Below are positions 17,972 to 27,156 of a stretch of 64,000 nucleotides of DNA, piece by piece; position 1 is the stretch's first letter; every line of letters begins with the position of its first letter. The stretch is from Methylobacterium sp. DB0501 (GTDB lineage: Bacteria; Pseudomonadota; Alphaproteobacteria; Rhizobiales; Beijerinckiaceae). Location of the stretch: NCBI RefSeq assembly GCF_011043735.1, contig NZ_JAAKGV010000003.1, positions 281,566 through 345,565 on the forward strand, given 5' to 3'. The notes beneath the pieces were generated by a model. The model made no database searches. It saw only the letters and a list, made by a program, of their open reading frames with translations, and was not told the DNA's origin. The position numbers and the translations under genes are program-made.

Positions 17972-20437
17972 ATGGGGGTAGGACGAACGCCTCGGCGCCT
18001 CGGCGGCCGCGCGGGCGCCGGTTTTCTGGGCGGCGCGCTCGGCCTCGCCGCCGCGGCCCAGGCGGCCGAGACCGCCCCGGGCCTGCATGCGCACAACGCC
18101 GTCGGCTTCGCGGTGCTGATCGGCCTGACGATCTTTGCCACCATCCTGTCGCTGCTCTACCTGCGCGAGCGCGCCCGCTGGGCTCGGCGGGAGGTCCGGT
18201 TGAACGCGGAACTCGCCGACCTGCGCGGCGCCCACGACCGGGCCGAGCTGCTGCTCGGCTCCGAGCCGCAGGTCGTCGTGACCTGGGACAGCCGCGGCGA
18301 GCCGCGGATCGAGGGCGATGTCGGCATGACCGCGGACGGGGCGCGGCCGGGTTCGGCCCGCCGGGTGCTGGCCTTCGGCGCCTGGCTCGTCTCCCAGGAC
18401 GCCGCCGCCCTCGACGCCGCGGTCGAATCCCTGCGCGGGCGCGGCGAGCGCTTCCGCCGCACCGTCCACACGCTGCAGGGCCGTACCATCGAGGCGCAAG
18501 GGCAGGCGGTGGGCGGCCAGGCGCTCCTGCGCCTGCGCGAACTGACCGGCGAGCGCCGGGAGCTGGTCGAGCTGCGCGCCACCCTCGACGAGGCCCGCCA
18601 CGGCCTCTCGGCACTCGCCGGCCTCCTCGACGCGATTCCCCAGCCGGTCTGGCGCCGCGGCCGCGACGGGCGCCTGGCCTGGGCCAACGCCGCCTACGTC
18701 GCGGCGGCCGAGGCCGGCGACGTCGCCCGGGCGGTGCGCGAGGGGGCGGAACTCCTCGAGCGGCAGGCCCGCGAGGAGGCGGATCGCCGCCGCTCCCGCG
18801 GCACCGCCGGTCCCCTGCGGGTCTCGGCGGTGATCGCGGGCGCGCGCCGCACCCTCGACGTCACCGAGGTCTCGACCGAGGCCGGCACGGTCGGCATCGC
18901 GGTGGACGTCTCGGAGCTGGAGAGCGTGCGCGCCGACCTGCAGCGCCAGATGGACGCCAACGTCCGCACCCTCGACCAATTGCCCACCGCCGTCGCGATG
19001 TTCGACGCGCGCCAGCAGCTGATCTTCCACAACGCCGCCTATCGCCAGCTCTGGGATCTCGATCCCGCCTTCCTGGAGACCCGGCCCCTCGACGGCGAGA
19101 TCCTCGATACCCTGCGCAACGCCCGCAAGCTGCCCGAGCAGGCGGATTTCCGCACCTGGAAGGCCGGGGTGCTCGCCGCCTACCGGGCGGTGGAGGCGCA
19201 GGAGACCTGGTGGCACCTGCCCGACGGGCGGACCTTGCGCGTCCTCGCCGACCCGAACCCGCAGGGGGGCCTCACCTACCTCTTCGAGGACGTGTCCGAG
19301 CGGGTCCACCTCGAATCGCGCTACAACGTGCTGATGCAGGTGCAGAGCGAGACGCTCGACACCCTGCGCGAGCCGGTGGCGGTGTTCGGCACCGACGGGC
19401 GGCTGAAATTCGCCAACCGCGCCTTCAGCCAGGTCTGGCGCATCGGCCCCGAGATGCTGGAGGTCCACATCGACCAGGTGATCGCGGTCTGCCGCACCCT
19501 GAGCCCGGCCGAGGAGCCCTGGACCCGGATCCGCGAGGCGGTGACCGGCCTGGTGGATGCCCGCCGCGGCCTCACCTGCCGGCTGGCGCTCGCCGACGGC
19601 ACCATGCTCGACTGCGCCGCCGAGCCGCTGCCCGACGGCGCGACGCTCCTGACCCACATCGACGTGACGGCGAGCGTCAACGTCGAGCGGGCGCTGACCG
19701 ACAAGAACGAGGCCCTGGAGCGCACGACGCGCCTGCGCGACGAGTTCGTGCACCACGTCTCCTACGAGCTGCGCTCGCCGCTCACCAACATCATCGGCTT
19801 CACCGAGCTCCTCGGCGACGAGACCGTCGGCGCGCTCAACCCGCGCCAGCGCGAATACGCCGACCACATCATGCGCTCCTCGGCGGCGCTCCTCGTCATC
19901 ATCAACGACATCCTCGACCTCGCCTCGATCGATGCCGGCTCGATGGAACTGACGCGGGAGCGGGTCGACGTGCAGACCACCATCGCGGCGGCGGTGCGCG
20001 GCATCGGCGACCGGCTGGCTGAGGCCGACATTGCTCTCGTCCTCGACGTGCCGGCCGACATCGGCAGCTTCGTCGCCGACGGCAAGCGCGTCCGCCAGAT
20101 CCTGTTCAACCTCCTCTCCAACGCGGTCGGCTTCTCGGCCCCGGGCCAGCAGGTGCGGGTCTGCGCCCGCAAGGACGGCGAGAGCCTGGTGCTGGAGGTG
20201 ATCGACCAGGGCCGCGGCATGCCGCCCGAGGTGATGGCGCGGGTCTTCGAGCGGTTCGAGAGCAATACGCTCGGCACCCGGCACCGCGGCGTGGGCCTCG
20301 GCCTGTCGATCGTGCGCTCCTTCGTCGAGCTGCATGGCGGGCGCATCGACATCGCGTCCTCCCCCGGCGCCGGAACCCGGGTCACCTGCACCTTCCCGGT
20401 CGGCGACGGGGAGGCCCGTCTGGCGGCGGCCGAGTAG
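17972..20437 (+). CDS. divL: DivL-type PAS sensor kinase with tyrosine in the H-box
   Basis: 821 residues: hydrophobic N-terminus with one or two membrane helices (about 17-33 and 44-63), at least two PAS-like regions (about 320-440 and 450-570), then a kinase core. The dimerisation box reads HHVSYELRSPL, so Tyr598 stands where histidine kinases have the phosphorylated His. The ATP-binding domain is intact: N box NLLSNAVGFS, G1 DQGRGMPPE, G2 GVGLGLSIV. Tyr at this site plus the ahcY/tsaE neighbourhood identifies Caulobacter-type DivL, which controls CckA-CtrA signalling through DivK. ATG 17972 has GGAG upstream; a TTG at 17951 is less likely. Confidence 0.85.
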   Translation: MGVGRTPRRLGGRAGAGFLGGALGLAAAAQAAETAPGLHAHNAVGFAVLIGLTIFATILSLLYLRERARWARREVRLNAELADLRGAHDRAELLLGSEPQVVVTWDSRGEPRIEGDVGMTADGARPGSARRVLAFGAWLVSQDAAALDAAVESLRGRGERFRRTVHTLQGRTIEAQGQAVGGQALLRLRELTGERRELVELRATLDEARHGLSALAGLLDAIPQPVWRRGRDGRLAWANAAYVAAAEAGDVARAVREGAELLERQAREEADRRRSRGTAGPLRVSAVIAGARRTLDVTEVSTEAGTVGIAVDVSELESVRADLQRQMDANVRTLDQLPTAVAMFDARQQLIFHNAAYRQLWDLDPAFLETRPLDGEILDTLRNARKLPEQADFRTWKAGVLAAYRAVEAQETWWHLPDGRTLRVLADPNPQGGLTYLFEDVSERVHLESRYNVLMQVQSETLDTLREPVAVFGTDGRLKFANRAFSQVWRIGPEMLEVHIDQVIAVCRTLSPAEEPWTRIREAVTGLVDARRGLTCRLALADGTMLDCAAEPLPDGATLLTHIDVTASVNVERALTDKNEALERTTRLRDEFVHHVSYELRSPLTNIIGFTELLGDETVGALNPRQREYADHIMRSSAALLVIINDILDLASIDAGSMELTRERVDVQTTIAAAVRGIGDRLAEADIALVLDVPADIGSFVADGKRVRQILFNLLSNAVGFSAPGQQVRVCARKDGESLVLEVIDQGRGMPPEVMARVFERFESNTLGTRHRGVGLGLSIVRSFVELHGGRIDIASSPGAGTRVTCTFPVGDGEARLAAAE

Positions 20438-20663
20438 CCGGCGAGCGGCCGCCGTGTGACTGCGTTCGGTGCCGGCGGGTGACGGAGCGAGGGTGACGGA
20501 CCCTGGATATTCCGGCACCCTGGACGCGTTACCGTTCCGGAGCGGGCCCCGCCTGCATCCGGGAAAGCCCAAGGTTCGAAAGGTTAAGGTTCATGGGTTA
20601 TCACGGGGGCCTTCAGCCCCGGACGGGCCCGTGAGCGAGGATGGCGGAGTGGACCAGGAGGGC

Positions 20664-22196
20664 ATGGCCGAGCGTACACCCTGGGAGATCGTGCTGCCGG
20701 ACGAGAGCGCGACCGAGGATCTCGGCCGCTTCCTCGCCGAGATCCTGCGGCCCGGTGACCTGGTGGCGCTGTCCGGCGGATTGGGCGGCGGCAAGACGAC
20801 GCTGGCCAGGGCGGTGATCCGCGAGATCGTCGGGGACCCGGATCTCGAGGTGCCGAGCCCGACCTTCACCCTCATCCAGCCCTACGAGGGCCGGGCCGGG
20901 CAGGCGGTGGTCCATGCCGACCTCTATCGGCTGCGCGGGCCCGACGAACTCGTCGAGCTCGGCTTCGACGAGATGACCGAGCGGGCGATTGCCCTCGTCG
21001 AGTGGCCCGACCGGCTGCCGCCGCGCCACGGCCCGACGCTCGCCATCGACCTCTCCCTCAAGCCCGAATTCGGCGACGACGCCCGCCTCGCCCGGCTGAT
21101 CGGCGGCGGGGGCCTGGGCGGCCGTCTGATGCGGGCCCGGGCGCTGCGCGTCCTCCTCGACCGCTCCGGCTGGGGCGAGGCCGAGCGGTTCCACATGCAG
21201 GGCGACGCGTCGAGCCGGTCCTACGAGCGTCTGGTCAACCCGGACGGCACCAAGGCGGTGCTGATGATCTCGCCGCCCAAGGCCGACGGGCCGCCGGTGC
21301 GGGACGGCAAGCCCTACAGCGCCATCGTCCATCTCGCCGAGAGCGTGCACGCCTTCGTGGCGATGGATCGCGGCCTGCGGGCCCTGGGCCTCAGCGCCCC
21401 GAAGATCCTCGGCGAGGACCTGGAGGCCGGCCTACTGATCCTCGAGGACCTCGGCAGCGAGCCGGTCACCGACCAGAACGGCCCGCGCCCCGAGCGCTAC
21501 GCCGAGGCCGTGAAGGTGCTGGCGCGCCTGCACGGCACGCCCCTGCCGACGGTGCTGCCGGTGGCCGAGGGCCGCGACCACGAGCTGCCGCTCTACGACC
21601 GCGAGGCGCTGCTGTTCGAGGCCGAATTGCTGCCCGAATGGTACGCGCCGTACGTCGCCAACCGCCCGCTGGCGCCGGCGGCGCGGGCGGCCTTCGTCGC
21701 CGCCTGGAGCGAGGCGCTCGACGGGATCGAGGCCGAGGCCCGGACCTGGACCCTGCGCGACTACCACTCGCCCAACCTGATCTGGCTGCCCGAGCGCGAC
21801 GGGATCGAGCGGATCGGCGTGATCGACTTCCAGGACGCGGTGCTGGGCCACCCGGCCTACGACGTCGCCTCGCTGCTGCAGGACGCCCGGGTCGATGCCA
21901 GCGCCGAGTTCGAGCTGCGCCTGCTCGGCCTCTACGCCCGCGAGCGCCGTCTGCGCGACGCCGAGTTCGACATGCAGGGCTTCGCCCGCGCCTACGCGGT
22001 GCTGGCGGCGCAGCGCGCCACCAAGATCCTCGGCATCTTCGCCCGCCTCGACCGGCGCGACGGCAAGCCGGGCTATCTCGCCCACCTGCCGCGCATCGAG
22101 GGCTACCTCGCCCGCAACCTCGCCCATCCGGCGCTCGCCGGCGTGCGGGCCTGGTATGCCGAGCACCTGCCGCGCCTTTGTCCCGCCGATTCCTGA
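20664..22196 (+). CDS. Fusion of TsaE (t6A synthesis) and AmgK amino-sugar kinase
   Basis: Two enzymes in one chain of about 510 residues. Residues 1-150 are TsaE, the ATPase of the tRNA threonylcarbamoyladenosine complex, with P-loop GGLGGGKTTLA and the VPSPTFTLI segment. From about 155 on is an aminoglycoside-phosphotransferase fold like AmgK, the anomeric kinase for N-acetylmuramate and N-acetylglucosamine: SSRSYERL, catalytic loop LRDYHSPNL and metal-binding VIDFQDAVLGH. The next gene encodes MurU, AmgK's pathway partner. Start choice is uncertain: ATG 20664 fits the TsaE N-terminus (MAERTPWEIVL), while GTG 20649 or 20631 are possible. Such fusions are known in Hyphomicrobiales. Confidence 0.87.
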   Translation: MAERTPWEIVLPDESATEDLGRFLAEILRPGDLVALSGGLGGGKTTLARAVIREIVGDPDLEVPSPTFTLIQPYEGRAGQAVVHADLYRLRGPDELVELGFDEMTERAIALVEWPDRLPPRHGPTLAIDLSLKPEFGDDARLARLIGGGGLGGRLMRARALRVLLDRSGWGEAERFHMQGDASSRSYERLVNPDGTKAVLMISPPKADGPPVRDGKPYSAIVHLAESVHAFVAMDRGLRALGLSAPKILGEDLEAGLLILEDLGSEPVTDQNGPRPERYAEAVKVLARLHGTPLPTVLPVAEGRDHELPLYDREALLFEAELLPEWYAPYVANRPLAPAARAAFVAAWSEALDGIEAEARTWTLRDYHSPNLIWLPERDGIERIGVIDFQDAVLGHPAYDVASLLQDARVDASAEFELRLLGLYARERRLRDAEFDMQGFARAYAVLAAQRATKILGIFARLDRRDGKPGYLAHLPRIEGYLARNLAHPALAGVRAWYAEHLPRLCPADS

Positions 22197-22228
22197 CCGC
22201 CGCCACATCGCCCGCGAAACATCTCCCG

Positions 22229-22972
22229 ATGACCGATTCCCCAAAGCCCGCCGTGACCCGTGCCTTCGTGCTGGCCGCGGGGCTCGGCAAGCGCATGCGC
22301 CCGATCACCGCGACCACGCCCAAGCCCCTGGTCGAGGTTGCCGGCAAGTCGCTGGTCGATTACGCCCTCGACCGGATCGCGCAGGCCGGCATCCCGGAGG
22401 CGGTGGTCAACGTGCACTACCTCGCCGACCTGATGGAGGCGCATCTGGTGCGCCGCCGCTCCGCTCCGCTCATCACCATCTCGGACGAGCGCGAGACGCT
22501 GCTCGAGACCGGCGGCGGGGTGAAGAAGGCGCTCCGGCATCTGGGGCCGGCACCGTTCATGGTGCTGAACTCCGATTCGTTCTGGCTCGAAGGGCCGCAG
22601 CCGAATCTCGGCCGGCTCGTCGCCGCCTGGGACCCGGAGCGGATGGACATGCTGCTCCTCCTCGCCTCCGCGGCGACGAGCCTCGGCTATGACGGACCGG
22701 GCGACTTCCACATGGACGGGGAGGGGCGCCTGACGCGCCGGGCCGAGCGCGAGGTCTCGCCCTTCGTCTATGCCGGCGTCGCGATTCTGAAGCCCGACCT
22801 GTTCGCCGACACGCCGGACGGCGCGTTCTCCCTCAACCTGCTGTTCGACCGCGCCATCGCGGCCGAGCGCCTGTTCGGGCTTCGCCTCGACGGGCAGTGG
22901 CTCCATGTCGGCACGCCGGAGGCCCTGCGCGAGGCGGAGGAGCGGGTGCGCGCGAGCGCGACGCAGCCGTGA
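22229..22972 (+). CDS. murU: N-acetylmuramate 1-phosphate uridylyltransferase (MurU-like)
   Basis: Nucleotidyltransferase of 247 residues with the sugar-nucleotide signature VLAAGLGKRMRPITATTPKPL, the metal Asp in VLNSDSFW and a second Asp/Gly-rich catalytic region. MurU converts MurNAc-1-phosphate to UDP-MurNAc, bypassing de novo MurA/MurB steps and thus the fosfomycin target. The adjacent upstream kinase AmgK supplies its substrate, which supports the specific call over a generic NTP transferase. The gap to the tsaE-amgK stop is 32 bases, so the genes form an operon. Confidence 0.85.
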   Translation: MTDSPKPAVTRAFVLAAGLGKRMRPITATTPKPLVEVAGKSLVDYALDRIAQAGIPEAVVNVHYLADLMEAHLVRRRSAPLITISDERETLLETGGGVKKALRHLGPAPFMVLNSDSFWLEGPQPNLGRLVAAWDPERMDMLLLLASAATSLGYDGPGDFHMDGEGRLTRRAEREVSPFVYAGVAILKPDLFADTPDGAFSLNLLFDRAIAAERLFGLRLDGQWLHVGTPEALREAEERVRASATQP

Positions 22973-23071
22973 GGGGAAGGCCCGTCGTGTGCCGAAGCTC
23001 GTCTGGATGCAGGGTCTGCGACACGACGACCCCAGCCGGGCTCTACCGCCGACGGATCCTCGCAAGCCTCG

Positions 23072-23120
23072 CCCTTTCCCGGATCTCCTTCCGCTGACGC
23101 TACAATCGTCCGGGAAAGGG
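23072..23120. repeat. Dispersed hairpin repeat, copy B
   Basis: Perfect 12-bp inverted repeat: CCCTTTCCCGGA (23072-23083) and TCCGGGAAAGGG (23109-23120) around a 25-base loop. The first 23 bases are identical to 12849-12871. It lies between murU and the GNAT gene, where it could fold in the transcript or be a REP-like element. Confidence 0.8.
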
Positions 23121-23205
23121 GAGGTGTGCGAGGGATGGTAGGCATGCCGGCACCATGGCTACCGATCCCGCCACCGTTCCATCGGATAGATCATACGGAC
23201 CCCGC

Positions 23206-23703
23206 ATGGCCTCCGGTTTCTCGCTCCGTCCCATCGACGATCTCTCGGCGGTCCTCGCGCTCAACACCGGCAACGCCGCCGAGACCTCGCCCCTCGACGA
23301 GCCGGCCCTGCGCGCCCTCGTCGATCAAGCCTTTCTAGCGACCGCGATCACCGGCCCCGACGGCCTCGCCGCCTTCCTGATCGCCCTCGACCAGGACGCG
23401 ACTTACGCCAGCCCCAACTTCCGCTGGTTCCAGGCCCGCTATCCCCGCTTCGTCTACGTCGACCGGATCGTGACCGCCCCGGCGCAGCGCGGCCGCGGGC
23501 GCGCCCGGGCGCTCTACCAGGACCTGTTCGCCCGCGCCGCGGCCGCGGGCCACGACCGCATCGCCTGCGAGGTCAACCGCGTGCCGCCGAATCCGGGCTC
23601 CGACGCCTTCCACGCCGCCCTCGGCTTCGCGCCGGTCGGCACGGCCGAGATCCACGACGGCGCGAAGACCGTGCGCTACCTCCTGCGCGAGGTCGCCCGA
23701 TGA
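23206..23703 (+). CDS. GNAT family acetyltransferase
   Basis: 165-residue single-domain acetyltransferase with the acetyl-CoA loop RGRGRARALYQ and a preceding beta-strand FVYVDRIVTA. The acceptor is unknown. ATG 23206 begins at the folded domain (MASGFSLRPIDD); an ATG at 23155 would add 17 unstructured residues. The stop overlaps the addB start (ATGA), so it leads the operon with addB. Similar GNAT genes are often annotated simply as N-acetyltransferase. Confidence 0.82.
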   Translation: MASGFSLRPIDDLSAVLALNTGNAAETSPLDEPALRALVDQAFLATAITGPDGLAAFLIALDQDATYASPNFRWFQARYPRFVYVDRIVTAPAQRGRGRARALYQDLFARAAAAGHDRIACEVNRVPPNPGSDAFHAALGFAPVGTAEIHDGAKTVRYLLREVAR

Positions 23704-26700
23704 GCGCCGGTCACGTCTTCACCATCCCGCCGGGGGCGCCCTTCCTCGACACGCTCGCCGAGGCGCTCCTCTCCGGCCGCCTCGTCGGCGACCTGGCCGG
23801 AGGGCCGTTCGGGCTCGCCGCGGTCACGCTCTACCTGCCGACCCGCCGCGCCGCCCGGGCGCTCGCCGCGATCCTCGCCCGGGAATGCGGCCCGGCCGCC
23901 TTGCTGCCGCGCATGGTGCCGCTCGGCGAGGCCGACGAGGCCGAGCTCGACCTTCTCTCCGCCCCCCCGGGCGAGCGCCGCGACGAGGTCCTGCGCCCGC
24001 CGATCCCGGCGCTCGAACGCCGGCTGATCCTCGCGCGCCTCGTCCAGGCCTGGGCCGGCACCGTCGACCGCCAGCTCCTGCCGCTCGGCGACGACGTCCC
24101 GTTCCGGGTGCCGTCCTCGCCGGCCGACGCGATCGGGCTTGCCGCCGACCTGGAGGGGCTGATGGACAGCCTCACCGTCGAGGGCCTGCCCTGGGACGAC
24201 ATCGCGGGCGCCGTCGAGGCCGAGCACTCGCGCTACTTCTCGCTCACCCTCGATTTCGTGCGCATCGCCGCCGAGCACTGGCCGAAGATCCTGGCCGCGC
24301 GCGGCGTCGCCGACCCGGTCGAGCGCGGCCGCGCCCTGGTGCTGGCGGAGGCCGCCCGCCTCACCCGCGAGCGCCCGGCCGACCCGGTGATCGTCGCCGG
24401 CTCGACCGGCTCGGTGCCCGCCACCGCCCGGCTCATCACGGCGATCGCGCGGTTGCCCCGCGGGGCCGTGGTGCTGCCCGGCCTCGACCGCGACCTCGAC
24501 GCCGCCGGCTGGAGCGCCATCGACCCCGCCGGCGACGGTGAGGCGGCGGCCCATGCCCACCCGCAGGCGGTGCTGCACCGCCTGGTGGGACAAGGCTTCC
24601 TCGCCCTCGACCGGGCCGACATCGTCCCCCTCGGCAGCCCGACTCCCGCCGCCGCGGCCCGGGCCGGCCTGCTCTCCCAGGCCCTGCGGCCGGCCGAGAC
24701 CACCGATGCCTGGGCCGATCTCGACGCGGGCCTTCGCCAGGCGCTCGCCCGCGACGGCGCCGCCGGCATCCGGGTGGTCGAGGCCGCCGACGAGCGCGAG
24801 GAGGCGCTGGCGATCGCGGTCGCGTTGCGCGAGGCGCTGGAGCGGCCCGACCGCACGGCCGCCCTCATCACCCCGGATCGCGCCCTGGCGCTCCGGGTCG
24901 CCGCCGAGCTGCGCCGCTGGGGCATCGTCGCCGACGATTCCGCCGGTGAGCCCCTGGCGCGCAGCCCGGCCGGGCGGCTGGCGCGCCTCGCCGCCGACGT
25001 CGCGGCGCTCGACGCCAGGCCCGAGCGGGTGCTGGCGCTCCTCGCCCACCCGCTGGTGCGCCTCGGCCTCCCGCGCGCGGAGGTGGAGCGGGCGGCGAGC
25101 GCGCTGGAGATCGGGTGCCTGCGCGGTCCCGCCCCGGCCAAGGGGTTCGCCGGCATCGAGGAGGCCTTGGCGCTCGCCCGCACCGAGGAGCGCCCGCACG
25201 ATCCGCGCCCGCGCCGGCGCCTCACCGCGGGGGATTGGGACGCGGCGGAGGACCTGCTGCTGCGCCTCTCCCTGGCGTTTCGCGATTTCGCCGCCGACGA
25301 GGACGACGCCCCCGGCGACCTGATCGCCATCGCGAAGACCCACCGCGCCGCCTGCGACCTCCTGATGGAGGGCCCGGAGGAGGACGAGCCGGAGCGCGAT
25401 GCCGGACCCGACGCCTCCGTGGCGGTGCTCGATGCCCTGTTCGACGACATGGAGATGGCGGAGCCCGGCCTGCTCGCCGGCCGCTTCTCGGACTATCCGG
25501 CCTTCTTCACCGCGCTGGCCCGCGAGCGGGTGGTGTCGCGGCGCAACGACAGCCCGCATCCGCGCCTGCGCATCCTCGGCCTGCTCGAGGCGCGGCTCCT
25601 CACCGTCGACCGGGTGGTGCTCGGCGGCCTCGACGAGGGAGTGTGGCCGCCCAAGGCCGAGACCGACGCCTTCCTCAACCGGCCGATGCGCGGCCGCGTC
25701 GGCTTGGCCCCGCCGGAGCGCCGCCTCGGACAGACCGCGCACGACTTCGTCCAGGCCCTCGGCTGCCCGGACGCGATCGTCACCCGGGCGCATAAGCGCG
25801 AGGGCGCGCCGACCGTGCCGTCGCGCTTCCTGCAGCGCCTGCGCGCCTTCGCGGGCGAGGAGGCCTGGACGGATCTCGTGACGGGCGGACAGCGGTTCCG
25901 GGCGCTCGCCGCCGTGATCGATGCCGGCACGGCTCCCGTGCCGCCGCGCCTGCGCCGCCCGGCGCCGCGGCCCGATCCCGGCCTGTTTCCGCGCTCGCTC
26001 AGCGTCACCGAGATCGAGACCCTGGTGCGCGATCCCTACGGGATCTTCGCCCGCCACGTGCTCGGCCTCGACGCCCTCGAACCGGTGGCGGTGCAGCCGA
26101 GCGCCAGCGACCGCGGCACCATCGTCCACGACGTGCTCGGCGGCTTCGCCGAGCGCTTCCCGGAAGGCCTGCCCTCCCTCGACGAGGCCGAACAGGTCCT
26201 CTACGCGCTCGCCGCCAACGCCTTCGCGCCGATTTCGGACGCCTATCCGGAGCTCTACGCCGAGTGGTGGCCGCGCTTCGTACGCCTGGCCGAGGCGTTC
26301 CTGGCCTGGGAGGCCGAGCGCCGGCCCGGCCTGCGCCGCGTTCACCCGGAGACCGGCGGGCGCTGGGCCCTCGACATCCCGGGCGGCCACGTGCTCACCT
26401 TGCGCGCCCGCGCCGACCGGATCGAGACCCGTCGGGACGGCGGCCACACGATCATCGACTTCAAGACCGGCCAGCCCCCGAGCGCCCGCGAGGTCTTCGC
26501 CGGCTTCTCGCCCCAGCTGACGCTCGAGGCCGCGATGCTGCGCGCCGGCGCCTTCAAGGGGCTCGGGCCCGTCGAGGAGACGCCCGACCTCCTCTACATC
26601 CGGGCGAGCGGCGGCAAGACGCCCCTCGACCCGATCCCGCTCAAGCCGCCGCGGAACGACGGGCGAACGCTGCCCGAGCTGGTCGAGGCCCATGTCGCCG

Positions 26701-26843
26701 GCTTGCGCCGGCTCGTCGGCGCGTTCATGGCCGGGGAGGCGTCCTACCTGTCGCGGCCCTATCCGAAATACGCCAAGGCCTACTCGGATTACGACCATCT
26801 GGCGCGGGTCAGGGAATGGTCGCTGGTCGAGGGGGAGGAGTGA
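23700..26843 (+). CDS. addB: Double-strand break repair protein AddB
   Basis: Second subunit of the AddAB helicase-nuclease that resects DNA ends for RecA loading, the alphaproteobacterial counterpart of RecBCD. 1047 residues: an inactivated helicase-like N-terminal part beginning with the PTRRAARAL segment, a central helicase-fold region (VVLGGLDEGVWPP), and a C-terminal RecB-family nuclease domain with the active-site TIIDFKTGQPPSA and nearby QLTLEAAML. The length fits the alphaproteobacterial AddB family. Translation is coupled to the GNAT gene. The TGA stop is part of an 18-bp palindrome, an odd arrangement. Confidence 0.95.
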   Translation: MSAGHVFTIPPGAPFLDTLAEALLSGRLVGDLAGGPFGLAAVTLYLPTRRAARALAAILARECGPAALLPRMVPLGEADEAELDLLSAPPGERRDEVLRPPIPALERRLILARLVQAWAGTVDRQLLPLGDDVPFRVPSSPADAIGLAADLEGLMDSLTVEGLPWDDIAGAVEAEHSRYFSLTLDFVRIAAEHWPKILAARGVADPVERGRALVLAEAARLTRERPADPVIVAGSTGSVPATARLITAIARLPRGAVVLPGLDRDLDAAGWSAIDPAGDGEAAAHAHPQAVLHRLVGQGFLALDRADIVPLGSPTPAAAARAGLLSQALRPAETTDAWADLDAGLRQALARDGAAGIRVVEAADEREEALAIAVALREALERPDRTAALITPDRALALRVAAELRRWGIVADDSAGEPLARSPAGRLARLAADVAALDARPERVLALLAHPLVRLGLPRAEVERAASALEIGCLRGPAPAKGFAGIEEALALARTEERPHDPRPRRRLTAGDWDAAEDLLLRLSLAFRDFAADEDDAPGDLIAIAKTHRAACDLLMEGPEEDEPERDAGPDASVAVLDALFDDMEMAEPGLLAGRFSDYPAFFTALARERVVSRRNDSPHPRLRILGLLEARLLTVDRVVLGGLDEGVWPPKAETDAFLNRPMRGRVGLAPPERRLGQTAHDFVQALGCPDAIVTRAHKREGAPTVPSRFLQRLRAFAGEEAWTDLVTGGQRFRALAAVIDAGTAPVPPRLRRPAPRPDPGLFPRSLSVTEIETLVRDPYGIFARHVLGLDALEPVAVQPSASDRGTIVHDVLGGFAERFPEGLPSLDEAEQVLYALAANAFAPISDAYPELYAEWWPRFVRLAEAFLAWEAERRPGLRRVHPETGGRWALDIPGGHVLTLRARADRIETRRDGGHTIIDFKTGQPPSAREVFAGFSPQLTLEAAMLRAGAFKGLGPVEETPDLLYIRASGGKTPLDPIPLKPPRNDGRTLPELVEAHVAGLRRLVGAFMAGEASYLSRPYPKYAKAYSDYDHLARVREWSLVEGEE

Positions 26844-26880
26844 TACGACATCCGGACGATGACGTCCGGATGTCGTATCA
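26841..26880. repeat. Perfect 18-bp hairpin beginning at the addB stop codon
   Basis: Left arm 26841-26858 and right arm 26863-26880 are exact inverse complements around the loop ATGA. The first three bases are the addB stop codon TGA. The left 20 bases, TGATACGACATCCGGACGAT, match 18 of 20 at the stop codon of the acyl-CoA synthetase gene (56153-56172, minus strand). It could act as a transcript-stabilising hairpin or terminator, but no T tract follows. Confidence 0.88.
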
Positions 26881-27156
26881 CCAGCCCGCGCGGCGCCTGA
26901 GCGAAGCTGCTGTCCGCATTGCAAAGCAATCGGTCGGAAAGCGTATGAGGGCCTGACCCTTGCCGGTCGACCCCTCCCCCCCACGAGGGGGAGGGGTCGG
27001 CCCGTGCGCCTCGTCGGGCCGGCGAGATCCGGGGAACGACCCTGTGCCCCCGCCGCCACGCCCCGCGAAAACCCTGTGCACCACCCCCCGGGCGCCCTTG
27101 AGGCAACGCTTCCTTCGGTGCGAGCCCAGCATTCTGGCGCGTGATCGGGAGGACGG
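26844..27156. other. addB-addA gap with two strong hairpins
   Basis: The 313-base interval lacks a credible gene. It contains the 40-base palindrome at 26841-26880 and a second, GC-rich hairpin at 26968-26999. In many relatives addB and addA are adjacent or overlap, so this is an enlarged gap with repeat insertions. Confidence 0.6.
26968..26999. repeat. 13-bp perfect GC hairpin
   Basis: CGACCCCTCCCCC (26968-26980) pairs with GGGGGAGGGGTCG (26987-26999) across a six-base loop. The C/T-rich and G/A-rich arms resemble the segment near 2112-2165, suggesting a common class of intergenic element. Confidence 0.8.

Noticed and set aside
20573..20599. Four GGTT motifs before tsaE-amgK
   Set aside because: Spacing is irregular (9, 6 and 7 bases) and no regulator with such sites is known to me; likely chance.
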